A stretch of DNA of 64,000 nucleotides. Source: Litchfieldella anticariensis FP35 = DSM 16096 (GTDB lineage: Bacteria > Pseudomonadota > Gammaproteobacteria > Pseudomonadales > Halomonadaceae). The notes under the pieces were generated by a model that worked only from the letters and a program-made list of their open reading frames with translations, was not told where the DNA came from and searched no databases. Positions 31,597 through 39,844 of the stretch are shown here, piece after piece (position 1 is the stretch's first letter; each line of letters begins with the position of its first letter). A program made the position numbers and the translations under genes. The stretch covers positions 62,001-126,000 of the forward strand of contig NZ_KE332377.1 in assembly GCF_000409775.1 (NCBI RefSeq). The letters are read 5' to 3'.

Positions 31597-32103
31597 TTAC
31601 AGGCCGGCAGTATCGCGGATCAGCTTGAACAGTTTGCGTGCGTTGGCCGGCGGTTTACCGCGTTCGCGTTCACTCTTGGCGTTTCGGGTCAACTGGCGTA
31701 GTGCTTGGCGGTCGACATCAGGATAGTCGGTGATGAAGGCTTCGACGGCATCGTCACCTTCATCGATCAAGCGGTCGCGCCATTTCTCCAGGCGGTGAAA
31801 AGCATGGTCGCGGCGGAGTTTCTCCTGCTCGAATTCCTCGAAGACGGCTTGAATGGCTGCGGTGTCTTCTCGACGCATCAGCTTGCCAACATACTGCATG
31901 TGCCGTCGCCGGCCTTCGTGGGAGCGAATGCGGCCAGTTTCTTCGACAGCGAAGCGCATATCGTCGGAAAGCGGGAGTCGGGAACGCTCGGCTTCGGGAA
32001 GGGCGATGATCTTTTCACCTAGCGCCTGCAGGGCTTGCATTTCCCGTTTGCGTTGGGTTTTGCTCGGTCGATCTTCGCGGTCGTCGGGTGTATCGAGAGA
32101 CAT
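31597..32103 (-). CDS. darP: ribosome biogenesis factor DarP (YjgA, DUF615)
   Basis: A 168-residue, highly charged cytoplasmic protein that binds late 50S ribosome precursors. Family regions are RPSKTQRKREMQALQALGEKI near the N-terminus, GRRRHMQYVGKLMR in the middle and DRQALRQLTRNAKSER near the end. It is on the strand opposite to tldD and pmbA, as commonly found around the tld genes in gammaproteobacteria. Confidence 0.94.
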   Translation of the reverse strand: MSLDTPDDREDRPSKTQRKREMQALQALGEKIIALPEAERSRLPLSDDMRFAVEETGRIRSHEGRRRHMQYVGKLMRREDTAAIQAVFEEFEQEKLRRDHAFHRLEKWRDRLIDEGDDAVEAFITDYPDVDRQALRQLTRNAKSERERGKPPANARKLFKLIRDTAGL

Positions 32104-32202
32104 GCCATTACCATTGGCTTGGGAGTGTGAGGCGAGTATACCAGCCTACCCAGATGCCATGAGATAACCATTGAGACAGATTACCCTGGCAAGGAGACTA
32201 TC

Positions 32203-33543
32203 ATGACACAGGCATTCGATGCCGCTAGCCAGCAAGCGTTGCTGGAGACTCGCGTGCAGGCTGCACTGGAGCAAGCCAAGCAATTGGGAGCCGATGCTTG
32301 CGAGGTGGGTGCCAGTGTCGATCAAGGCATCGGGATCAGTGTGCGTCTTGGCGAGGTGGAGAGCGTTGAGCTGTCCCGTGACCAAGGAATAGCTGTGACG
32401 GTTTACGTCGGCCAGCGCAAGGGTACGGTATCATCTTCGGACGCTGGGGAAGCTTCGGTGCGTGCGGCGGTGGAGCAGGCCTTGGCGATCGCTCGTCATA
32501 CTGGTGAAGACCCTGCTGCGGGGCTGGCGTCCGCCGATTTGATGGCACGCGAGATTCCCGACCTGGACGTTCATCACCCCTGGCAGCTTTCCACCGATGA
32601 AGCCATCGAGCTGGCACTGGCCTGTGAAGATGCCGGCCGCCGCATGGAGGGTATCAGCAACTCCGATGGTGCCAGCCTATCCAGTGGTGAGGGAGTGCGT
32701 GTGTATGGCAACAGCCATGGCTTTCTTGGCAGTCAACGAGGCAGTCGTCATTCTCTGTCATGCATGCTGATCGCAGAGGATGCTTCGGGCATGCAACGCG
32801 ACTATGACTATTCGAGCGAACGTGATCCCCAACGACTTGCACTTGCCGAAGATATCGGCGTTTCGGCGGCTGAGCGTACCTTGCGTCGTCTTGGGGCGCG
32901 GCGTCCGATCACTGGCCGCTTCCCGGTGATGTTCGACCCTGCTCTCGCTGGTGGGCTAATTGGGCATCTGATGAGTGCCATTGCTGGCGGTTCGCTTTAT
33001 CGCCAGGCCTCCTTTCTATGCGACCGTCTTGGTGAGCCGCTTTTCCCCGAATGGTTCTCGTTAGGAGAAAAACCGCTGGAGCGTGGAGCCATGGCCAGTG
33101 CGCCCTTCGATAACGATGGTGTCTATACCCGTGACAATGTATTCATCGACCAAGGGCGGTTGGCCAGTTATATGCTGTCGGCCTATAGCGCCCGGCGTCT
33201 AGGAATGGAAACCACCGGCAACGCTGGCGGTGCGCGTAACATTCGCCTGCAGGTTCCCTTGAGTTCGCGCCAGGACCTACTGGGGAAAATGGAGCGTGGT
33301 GTGTTGGTCACCGAACTGATGGGGCAAGGTGTCAACGGCGTGACGGGTGACTATTCTCGTGGGGCGGCAGGTTTCTGGGTGGAGAACGGTCAAATCCAGT
33401 ATCCGGTAGAAGAGTTCACCATCGCCGGCAGCTTGCAGGCAATGTTCGCGGGACTGGTAGGGATTGGTGACGATGTCGACACCCGCGGTAGCGTACATTC
33501 CGGAAGCTGGTTGATCGACGAAATGACCGTAGCCGGCTCATGA
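32203..33543 (+). CDS. pmbA: metalloprotease subunit PmbA (TldE)
   Basis: A 446-residue TldD/PmbA-family protein without an HExxxH motif; it forms the heterodimeric peptidase with TldD. Typical blocks are GVRVYGNSHGFLGSQRGSRHSLSC, VMFDPALAGGLIGHLMSAIAGGSLYR and GNAGGARNI followed by VLVTELMGQGVNGVTGDYSRGAAGFWVENG. AAGGAG lies just upstream of the ATG. The divergent darP gene starts about 100 bp away, so the two probably share a promoter region. Confidence 0.96.
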   Translation: MTQAFDAASQQALLETRVQAALEQAKQLGADACEVGASVDQGIGISVRLGEVESVELSRDQGIAVTVYVGQRKGTVSSSDAGEASVRAAVEQALAIARHTGEDPAAGLASADLMAREIPDLDVHHPWQLSTDEAIELALACEDAGRRMEGISNSDGASLSSGEGVRVYGNSHGFLGSQRGSRHSLSCMLIAEDASGMQRDYDYSSERDPQRLALAEDIGVSAAERTLRRLGARRPITGRFPVMFDPALAGGLIGHLMSAIAGGSLYRQASFLCDRLGEPLFPEWFSLGEKPLERGAMASAPFDNDGVYTRDNVFIDQGRLASYMLSAYSARRLGMETTGNAGGARNIRLQVPLSSRQDLLGKMERGVLVTELMGQGVNGVTGDYSRGAAGFWVENGQIQYPVEEFTIAGSLQAMFAGLVGIGDDVDTRGSVHSGSWLIDEMTVAGS

Positions 33544-33555
33544 TCCCCTACGGGG

Positions 33556-33578
33556 AGCTATAAGCTTTAAGCTGTAAG
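33556..33578. repeat. short heptamer repeat (AGCTNTA) after pmbA
   Basis: Three degenerate 7-bp units AGCTATA, AGCTTTA and AGCTGTA followed by AG lie directly after a TCCCC-TAC-GGGGA hairpin at the end of pmbA. A weaker pair of the same type (AGCCATA, AGCTTTG) occurs at 52141-52154 after zapE. Confidence 0.6.
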
Positions 33579-33633
33579 AAAAAAACTTGCCTCGGGCTTG
33601 CTGAGTGGCAGTGTTACGACTTACGGCTCGTCG

Positions 33634-33903
33634 TCAAACCTCTTCATCGAAGCGTGTCTCGACGAGTGCTTCCAACGCGTCGAGGACCGCTTCGGCATCC
33701 TCTCCCTCAGCATTGACTGTCAATACACTGCCGCAAGGGGCGGCCAGCATCAGTAAGGACATGATGTTGGCTGCATCGGCGTCACGCCCTTTATGGGACA
33801 CAGTGACACAGGCCTGATACGGCTGGCAGCACTGCACCAGACGTGTAGCCGCCCGCGCATGCAGGCCTCGCTTGTTGATCAAGGTCAGCTCGCGGCTCGG
33901 CAT
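33634..33903 (-). CDS. ptsO: phosphocarrier protein NPr of the nitrogen phosphotransferase system
   Basis: An 89-residue HPr-like protein that carries phosphate from EI-Ntr to PtsN. The phosphorylated His15 is in the motif KRGLHARAAT, and the regulatory Ser region is ANIMSLLMLAA. It lies 3 bp downstream of rapZ on the same strand, and close to ptsN and rpoN, the standard arrangement of the PTS-Ntr locus. Confidence 0.95.
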   Translation of the reverse strand: MPSRELTLINKRGLHARAATRLVQCCQPYQACVTVSHKGRDADAANIMSLLMLAAPCGSVLTVNAEGEDAEAVLDALEALVETRFDEEV

Positions 33904-33906
33904 GTG

Positions 33907-34818
33907 TCAGGAAGCCTCGTGATGCGGGGGCTCGGAAGGTGATGGTGCGATGGCGGTATGAATACCCAGTTCGCGGTGACGTAGCCTGACGCCCGGATAA
34001 TCAGTGGCGAAATGGTTTGCCAGGCGTTCGGCAAGATAGACCGAGCGGTGTTGTCCCCCCGTGCAACCGATGGCCACGGTTACATAGCTGCGATGACTGG
34101 CTTGGTAGGCGGGTAGCCATCGTGTGAGCCAAGTGGTGATGTCCCGGGCCATGTCATTGACGTCCGAGTAGTCCTCGAGAAATTCGACGATCTCGGCATC
34201 GCGTCCGGTGAATGGGCGTAGTCGAGGATCCCAATAGGGATTGGGTAGGCACCGGGCATCGAAGACGGTATCGGCATCCAGGGGGACGCCGCGTTTATAG
34301 CCGAAGGATTCGAAGGTCAAGGTCAGGTGCTTGCCGGTATGCTGAGCGACCTGTTCGGCAATTCGAGCGCGCAAATCATGGACCGACAAGCGTGAAGTGT
34401 CGATGACCAGGTCCGCCAGATCGCGAATTTCCGCCAGGGCCTCTTCTTCGGAATCGATGGCTTCGGCCAGGGTCATATCGCTGTCACGGGTTAAAGGATG
34501 TCGGCGTCGGGTCGCTGAATAGCGTTCGAGTAGAATCTTGGGCTCGGTGGTCAGGTAGACGACCTGGCAATCGACCCCCTTGCGGTTTACCGTTTCCAGC
34601 TGCGAGGGGAAGCGGCGAAGGGCGCCGGGCAAGTTGCGGGCATCGATGCTTACGGCAACCGACGAACGCTGTGCCTCGCCTCCTTGAAGCTCGTCTACCA
34701 GTGAATCCAGTAATACGGCAGGCAGGTTGTCGATGGCATAGAAGCCAAGGTCTTCAAGGGCCTGCAAGGCAATGGACTTTCCCGAGCCGGAGCGGCCGCT
34801 GATGATCACGAGCTGCAT
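33907..34818 (-). CDS. rapZ: RNase adapter protein RapZ
   Basis: A 303-residue P-loop protein that in E. coli controls GlmS through the small RNA GlmZ and RNase E. Walker A is GRSGSGKS (8-15). The C-terminal domain has the CTGGQHRSVYLAERLA motif characteristic of RapZ. It is followed directly by ptsO. A GGAGGCG site precedes the ATG. Confidence 0.96.
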   Translation of the reverse strand: MQLVIISGRSGSGKSIALQALEDLGFYAIDNLPAVLLDSLVDELQGGEAQRSSVAVSIDARNLPGALRRFPSQLETVNRKGVDCQVVYLTTEPKILLERYSATRRRHPLTRDSDMTLAEAIDSEEEALAEIRDLADLVIDTSRLSVHDLRARIAEQVAQHTGKHLTLTFESFGYKRGVPLDADTVFDARCLPNPYWDPRLRPFTGRDAEIVEFLEDYSDVNDMARDITTWLTRWLPAYQASHRSYVTVAIGCTGGQHRSVYLAERLANHFATDYPGVRLRHRELGIHTAIAPSPSEPPHHEAS

Positions 34819-34920
34819 GGTCGCCTCCTGTAGGCCGAGTGAAAACGTGTCAACCGGTCACTGCTCGCCGACTTTCCGCTCGGAAGTGTGCAGCACTTGA
34901 GTTACCGAATTGTGCCACGC

Positions 34921-35397
34921 TCAGGTAGCGTCATCGTCCTGTCGGCGAATGGCCTCGAGCAGGATATCGTATAGTTGGCGCTGGCTTTCACTCTTGCGCA
35001 GGCGTTGCCGGGTATCGCCATCATTCATCACGCTGGCGACCTGCCCAAGCAGTGCCAGGTGTGTATCGTCGGCTTCCTCGGGAACCAGCAGCACGAATAT
35101 CAGATCCACCGGTTCGCCATCGACGGCGTCGAAGTCCACTGGATCGGCAAGTTTGATAAAGCCGGCCAGTGGCGCCTTGCAGTGAGAGTCGCGGGCATGG
35201 GGAATGGCCACACCATTGCCGATTCCCGTACTCCCCAGGCGTTCACGGCCAATCAGTCGGCTGAAGACTTCCTGACTGTCGAGGCTTGGCGTGTTCTGGG
35301 CGATGAAGGTGCTGAAGAATTCCAGCACCCGTTTCTTGCTCCCCCCGGGCACATCGAACAGGGTGCGCTCGGGGGGCAGAATGGCTTCCAGATTCAT
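34921..35397 (-). CDS. ptsN: nitrogen-regulatory PTS enzyme IIA
   Basis: Phosphorylated EIIA-Ntr protein that links nitrogen and potassium status to regulation. The phosphoacceptor His is in GNGVAIPHARDSH (residue 67 from the chosen start, equivalent to His73 of E. coli). I annotate the ATG (158 residues, MNLEAILPPERT); a GTG 18 bp upstream would add six residues and overlap the end of hpf. Neither start has a strong ribosome site, so coupling to hpf is likely. Confidence 0.95.
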   Translation of the reverse strand: MNLEAILPPERTLFDVPGGSKKRVLEFFSTFIAQNTPSLDSQEVFSRLIGRERLGSTGIGNGVAIPHARDSHCKAPLAGFIKLADPVDFDAVDGEPVDLIFVLLVPEEADDTHLALLGQVASVMNDGDTRQRLRKSESQRQLYDILLEAIRRQDDDAT

Positions 35398-35404
35398 GGG
35401 CAGG

Positions 35405-35713
35405 TTAGCGGACACCGGCGCCCTGAGCGCGAGCCTGTGCCTTTTCCTTGTGTTTGACTAGCTGCCGATCAAGCTTGTCGGCAAGAGCATCGATAGCGGC
35501 ATACATATCACCATCCAGCGCGTCGGCATGCAGATCCGCACCGGCGGCGTGCAGCGTGCAAGCGGCTTGTTGGCGTTCTTTCTCGACCGAAAGAGTGATT
35601 TGGACATTGGTAATGTTGTCGTAATGACGTTCCAATCGTGTGAGCTTCTCGTTGACGTAATCGCGCAGTGGATCGGTCAGTTCGACGTGATGGCCGGTGA
35701 TGTTGACTTGCAT
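35405..35713 (-). CDS. hpf: ribosome hibernation promoting factor (short form)
   Basis: A 102-residue ribosome-binding protein of the YhbH/HPF type that helps form 100S dimers in stationary phase. It starts MQVNITGHHVELTDPLRDYVNEKL, after a good AGGAG site; an upstream extension of 20 codons is not family-like. It lies between rpoN and ptsN, the usual position. Its own promoter-like sequence is in the short rpoN-hpf gap. Confidence 0.95.
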   Translation of the reverse strand: MQVNITGHHVELTDPLRDYVNEKLTRLERHYDNITNVQITLSVEKERQQAACTLHAAGADLHADALDGDMYAAIDALADKLDRQLVKHKEKAQARAQGAGVR

Positions 35714-35746
35714 GGCACGCTCCTGTTCCTTGCGGATGTCGATCCG

Positions 35747-35774
35747 ATTGTAACCCTTTTTCGCGCCCAGCAAA
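35747..35774 (-). promoter_or_regulatory. putative hpf promoter in the rpoN-hpf gap
   Basis: On the reverse strand TTTGCT and TACAAT are separated by 16 bp, with the -10 about 34 bp before the hpf ATG. A bulged hairpin (35772-35793, AAACCCTG pairing with CAGGG-G-TTT) overlaps its -35 and could attenuate read-through from rpoN. Confidence 0.4.
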
Positions 35775-35826
35775 CCCCCTGCGGACAGGGTTTTCCCATA
35801 CTTGTAAAAACGCGGTCATTCGCCTG

Positions 35827-37236
35827 TCACGACAAGCGCTTGCGCTCGCTTGAGGGGGGGATGCCCATGGCCTCGCGATATTTTGCCACTGTGCGTCTGG
35901 CGACCTTGATCCCGTTGGCGGCGAGTGCCTCGACCAGCTTGCTGTCGGACAAAGGCTTGCGGGGAGGTTCTTCACCAATAAGCTTTTTCAAGCGGGCGCG
36001 AATGGCGGTACTCGAGTGGCTATCGCCTTCCTCACCACCGACATGGCTCGAGAAGAAATATTTGAGTTCGAAGACGCCGCGTGGGGTATGAATGAACTTT
36101 TGGGTCGTGACGCGCGAGATAGTCGATTCGTGCATGTCCACGGCCTGGGCGATATCGGCGAGTATCAGTGGCTTCATGGCCTCTTCGCCGTGTTCGAGGA
36201 AGTCAAGTTGACGCGACATGATCTCACGTCCCACGCGTAGCAGGGTGTCATTGCGGCTCGACAGGCTCTTCAATAGCCACCGTGCTTCCTGCAGGTGCTG
36301 TTTCATGAAGGTATTGTCATCGCTCTTGTCGGCGCGTTTGATTAACGCAGCGTAGTCAGGCTGGATGCGCATGCGCGGTAGTGCATCCGGGTTGAGCTCG
36401 ATACGCCATCCTTCGTGGCTGTGGCGGGCGATCAGGTCAGGAATGACGTAATCGTTACCACTATCGTCGAAGGCCAATCCGGGGCGTGGATCAAGGGAGC
36501 GCACCAGGGCGATTACCGCATCGAGCTGGTCGTCTTCCAGGCGCAGGCGGCGCCTTAGCAACTTGCGGTCATCGGCAGCCAGTGCGTCGAGAAACTGCCT
36601 GACCAGACGCTTGGCTTGCGGTAGCAACGGCGTGTCGTCGGGCAGGGCGCCAAGCTGGAGCAGCAAGCATTCACGGAGCTCACGAGCGCAGACGCCGGTG
36701 GGTTCGAATTGCTGTAGCCGCAACAACACGTGCTCCACATCAGCGCTCTTCAGTCCAGGCAGGCCTTGTTCGCGCAGACCGTCACAAAGGTCATCGAGGC
36801 TGGTGTCGAGATAGCCATTGCGATCCACGGCATCGATCAAACTTTCAGCGATCAGGTGTTCGCGTTCTCCCAGGTCGATCATGGCCAACTGCCAGCTCAG
36901 GTAATCGTGCAGGCTTTGGCCGCTGGCATTGCGTTCGAAGTCCGGTGCGTCGCCACCGCTGGCTGGCGCCATGTCCTGATAGGTATCGGACCAGTCGCTG
37001 TCCACGGCGAGTTCACTGGGAATCTCGCTGGCCCAGTCGTCTTCGGGTGTTTCGGTAACCTCCAGTTCGCCGTATCCCTCGTCGAGCTCCAGCATGGGAT
37101 TGGATTCCAGTGCTTGCTGGATTTCTTGGCGCAGGTCCAGCGTCGAGAGCTGCAGCAGAGCAATGGCTTGCTGCAACTGAGGCGTCATGGTGAGCTGGGT
37201 GCCGACGCGAAGCTGCAAGGAGGGTTTCATGGCCAT
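35827..37236 (-). CDS. rpoN: RNA polymerase sigma-54 factor
   Basis: A 469-residue sigma-54. Region I is Gln/Leu-rich (QLTMTPQLQQAIALLQLSTLDLRQEIQ, interacting with activators), an acidic region II follows, then core-binding and DNA-binding parts with the RpoN box ARRTVAKYRE at 446-455. A second Met two codons in (MKPSLQLRVG) matches the usual family start. A sigma-54 promoter sequence lies about 100 bp upstream, so the gene may regulate itself. It is followed by hpf, ptsN, rapZ and ptsO. Confidence 0.98.
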   Translation of the reverse strand: MAMKPSLQLRVGTQLTMTPQLQQAIALLQLSTLDLRQEIQQALESNPMLELDEGYGELEVTETPEDDWASEIPSELAVDSDWSDTYQDMAPASGGDAPDFERNASGQSLHDYLSWQLAMIDLGEREHLIAESLIDAVDRNGYLDTSLDDLCDGLREQGLPGLKSADVEHVLLRLQQFEPTGVCARELRECLLLQLGALPDDTPLLPQAKRLVRQFLDALAADDRKLLRRRLRLEDDQLDAVIALVRSLDPRPGLAFDDSGNDYVIPDLIARHSHEGWRIELNPDALPRMRIQPDYAALIKRADKSDDNTFMKQHLQEARWLLKSLSSRNDTLLRVGREIMSRQLDFLEHGEEAMKPLILADIAQAVDMHESTISRVTTQKFIHTPRGVFELKYFFSSHVGGEEGDSHSSTAIRARLKKLIGEEPPRKPLSDSKLVEALAANGIKVARRTVAKYREAMGIPPSSERKRLS

Positions 37237-37337
37237 TTCGAATTTGGATCACTGACAAATGGAAACGACACGGTATCCCGCTGCTGGGCGCCTTGCAAGC
37301 CTGAAAATCCTCAATCTAAGCAATAAATATGCCATAC

Positions 37338-37352
37338 GCAATTCACGTGCCA
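37338..37352 (-). promoter_or_regulatory. sigma-54 (-24/-12) promoter upstream of rpoN
   Basis: The reverse strand reads TGGCACGTGAATTGC, matching the TGGCAC-N5-TTGC consensus with the GG and GC elements separated by exactly 10 bp. Predicted transcription would start near 37326, about 90 nt before rpoN. No other gene on this strand starts in the gap. The activator is unknown. Confidence 0.65.
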
Positions 37353-37410
37353 CAACTTATCCTGTGATGGAATATCAGTAGGTTGCAATGAAGTGATGGT
37401 GCCGAAGGGA

Positions 37411-38136
37411 TCAAAGTCGAAAGTCTTCGCCCAGATAGATGTCACGGACCTGCTGATTACCCAGTATGGCCTCGGCGTTGCCCTCGGCAATGATCTTTCC
37501 GTTGCCGACGATATAGGCCCGGTCGCAGATGTCCAGCGTCTCTCGCACGTTGTGGTCGGTGATCAGGACGCCGATATCGCGGTTGCGCAATTGGCGGATG
37601 ATGCCTTTGATTTCGCCCACCGAAATGGGGTCGACCCCTGCAAAGGGTTCGTCGAGCAGGATGAAGTCGGGTTCCGTGGCAAGTGCCCGGGCGATCTCCA
37701 CTCGACGTCGTTCGCCACCAGACAGGCTCATTCCCAGATTGTCGCGCAGGTGGGTGACGTGGAACTCCTCGAGCAATTGGTCGAGGCGTGCCTGACGACC
37801 GCTTCGATCCAAGTCTCCGCGAGTCTCGAGAATTGCCATGATGTTATCGGCCACCGACAGCTTGCGGAAGATTGAAGCCTCCTGGGGGAGGTAGCCGATC
37901 CCCGCTCGCGCTCGCTCATGCATGGCGGCATGGGACAGGTCGTGGTCGTCGATGAATACCTCGCCAGCGTCGGCGCGAACCAGGCCAACGATCATATAAA
38001 AGGAGGTGGTCTTGCCAGCACCGTTGGGGCCTAGCAGGCCGACAATGTGGCCTTGATCGATGGACAGCGTAATATCCTGCACCACGCGACGTCGTTTGTA
38101 GCTCTTGGCGAGGTGTCGAGCACTCAAGGTCTTCAT
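37411..38136 (-). CDS. lptB: LPS export ABC transporter ATP-binding protein LptB
   Basis: Cytoplasmic ATPase that powers extraction of lipopolysaccharide from the inner membrane with LptFGC. Walker [10 protein letters not shown], signature [15 protein letters not shown] and Walker [14 protein letters not shown] are all visible. I chose the ATG at 38136 (241 residues) instead of a TTG two codons earlier; AAGG lies 8 nt upstream. It is encoded 9 bp after lptA. Confidence 0.97.
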   Translation of the reverse strand: MKTLSARHLAKSYKRRRVVQDITLSIDQGHIVGLLGPNGAGKTTSFYMIVGLVRADAGEVFIDDHDLSHAAMHERARAGIGYLPQEASIFRKLSVADNIMAILETRGDLDRSGRQARLDQLLEEFHVTHLRDNLGMSLSGGERRRVEIARALATEPDFILLDEPFAGVDPISVGEIKGIIRQLRNRDIGVLITDHNVRETLDICDRAYIVGNGKIIAEGNAEAILGNQQVRDIYLGEDFRL

Positions 38137-38145
38137 CGACAAGCC

Positions 38146-38685
38146 TTATTCCTGTTCGGGGTTCAAGGTCATGCGCACGCGCTGGCGCTCCTGGCCTTCG
38201 ACATCGGAGCGGGCCTGAACGGTACGACTGTCGAGGTAGTATTGCACGTAGCCACCATCGAAGGTGTCGTGTGCTTGATGCAGTTCGGCTTGATTGATCA
38301 GCTCTACGCGCCGTTCGGCGGCATGGTAGATGATCTTGCGACCCCAGCCACGCACGATGGGTTCGTCGGGGGCTGGCCGTTGCTCGATATAAGCGCGATC
38401 ACCGGTAGCGGTGATACGGGTAACCTCGCCGGCATCGTTGCGCAAGATCTCGACGCGTTCGCCGGTGAGCTGCATGCTGCCCTGCTGGATGTCGACGTCG
38501 CCGGTATAGATGGCTGTGCCGGCGTGTTCGTCGAGGTCGAGTCGATCGGCAGTGACCTCGATAGGGGCATTGGCGTCACTCTCCAGCGCCTGGACAGGCA
38601 ACGCGGCCAAGGTCGCCAGCATGCCAGCCATCAGCAGGCCGCTCGGGAAGCGAGGCTTGGATGGCGAGCGAAAAAGTCGCGTCAT
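38146..38685 (-). CDS. lptA: LPS transport periplasmic protein LptA
   Basis: A 179-residue periplasmic bridge protein that carries LPS between LptC and LptD. A signal peptide spans about residues 1-33 (ending LPVQALES), followed by the OstA/LptA beta-jellyroll with IEVTADRLDLDEHAGTAIYTGDV and GDRAYIEQRP. It overlaps the 3' end of lptC by 4 bp and lies upstream of lptB. Confidence 0.95.
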   Translation of the reverse strand: MTRLFRSPSKPRFPSGLLMAGMLATLAALPVQALESDANAPIEVTADRLDLDEHAGTAIYTGDVDIQQGSMQLTGERVEILRNDAGEVTRITATGDRAYIEQRPAPDEPIVRGWGRKIIYHAAERRVELINQAELHQAHDTFDGGYVQYYLDSRTVQARSDVEGQERQRVRMTLNPEQE

Positions 38686-39272
38686 GGTGCTTGTTCCTTT
38701 TGGCCTTGGGGCGGATGGAAGCCGCGCACATTATCGGTCAGGCGCATGCGATTTTCATTGATCCAGGCATCGAAGTGTTCGCCACGGACGTGTTGGGGTG
38801 GTTGTTGCAGCAAGGCTTGCGTGTTGCTCCATGCATGACCGGTTTCGGTGTCGAAGTGAAGCACGTTGGTTTCGAGCTGCCAGCCTTCCTCCGGGGCTTG
38901 GAGTCTGGCATTGCCCTCGAGGGTCAAGTGGCGACCTTCGGGCCCTAGGATGCCAGTATCGCCATATCCGAACCAGATGCGGCCTTGGTCGTCATAGAGA
39001 CGTGCCACCGGTGTTCGAGCCCGGGTTACGTCGTCGATAGGCGTGTGGACCAGGCGCGGCGTATCGAGCTTCTGATAAGGAACACCGTTGGCGTTGAAGC
39101 GTGTCAAACTCGCGCCTTCCAAGTAGTAGTCCGGCTCGCCGGCATCATCGTAGGGTACCGGGCCGGGGCGGCGGGTGTCCTGGGCCTCGAATAGAGCCAA
39201 AATCCCACCTACGGCTACCAGAATGAGTAGTAGCCATAGCCTGGGCGATGGACGTGGAATTCGTAACGCCAT
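38682..39272 (-). CDS. lptC: LPS export ABC transporter periplasmic protein LptC
   Basis: A 196-residue bitopic inner-membrane protein with one helix (about 12-30) and a periplasmic LptC jellyroll (YYLEGASLTRFNANGVPYQKLDTPRLVH). It receives LPS from LptFG and hands it to LptA. I chose the ATG at 39272 (MALRIPRPS); an alternative TTG three codons upstream overlaps the kdsC stop. The gap to kdsC is 5 bp. Confidence 0.93.
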   Translation of the reverse strand: MALRIPRPSPRLWLLLILVAVGGILALFEAQDTRRPGPVPYDDAGEPDYYLEGASLTRFNANGVPYQKLDTPRLVHTPIDDVTRARTPVARLYDDQGRIWFGYGDTGILGPEGRHLTLEGNARLQAPEEGWQLETNVLHFDTETGHAWSNTQALLQQPPQHVRGEHFDAWINENRMRLTDNVRGFHPPQGQKEQAP

Positions 39273-39277
39273 GAGAT

Positions 39278-39835
39278 TCAACGCTTGCCATGCAGGTAGG
39301 TGTCGACCACGGCACCCCAGTGTCCCTGAGCCTCGAGCAGGGCGTCGCAGATTTCACGAACGGCGCCATGGCCACCTTGGCGTTCGGTGACCCAGTCAGC
39401 GTGGGAACGAATATAAGCCGGGGCATTGGGGACGCTGATGCCGAGCCCGCAGCGCTTGATAGCGGCCAAATCCGGTAGGTCGTCGCCACAATAGGCGGTT
39501 TGGTCAAGGCTCAGGCCCAAGTGTTCGCAGAGCTGACGCAGGGTGTCGAGCTTGTCGTCGCGGCCTTGATGGACATGGTCGATGCCGAGCGCTGCTGCGC
39601 GTCGGCTGACCATTGGTGAGTCGCGGCCGGTGATCAGGGCGACTTCAAGGCCGGCTTGTCTCAGTAGCTTGATGCCGTGACCATCCTGAGTGTAGAACGC
39701 CTTGATTTCCAGGCCATCGGTCTGAAAGTAGAGGCGTCCATCGCTGAGCACGCCATCGACGTCCAAAGCGAGCAAACGAATCTGGCGGGCGCGGTCGATC
39801 AGGTCGGAATCGACGAGGGAAGTATCCAGGGTCAT
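39278..39835 (-). CDS. kdsC: 3-deoxy-D-manno-octulosonate 8-phosphate phosphatase
   Basis: A 185-residue HAD-superfamily phosphatase that makes KDO for LPS inner core. The nucleophile Asp25 and acid/base Asp27 are in LALDVDGVLSDG; the later motifs are VALITGRDS, LDTLRQL and AYCGDDLPDLAAIKRCGL. It follows kdsD by 9 bp in the kdsD-kdsC-lptCAB order typical of gammaproteobacteria. Confidence 0.96.
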   Translation of the reverse strand: MTLDTSLVDSDLIDRARQIRLLALDVDGVLSDGRLYFQTDGLEIKAFYTQDGHGIKLLRQAGLEVALITGRDSPMVSRRAAALGIDHVHQGRDDKLDTLRQLCEHLGLSLDQTAYCGDDLPDLAAIKRCGLGISVPNAPAYIRSHADWVTERQGGHGAVREICDALLEAQGHWGAVVDTYLHGKR

Positions 39836-39844
39836 AGGGGCTCC

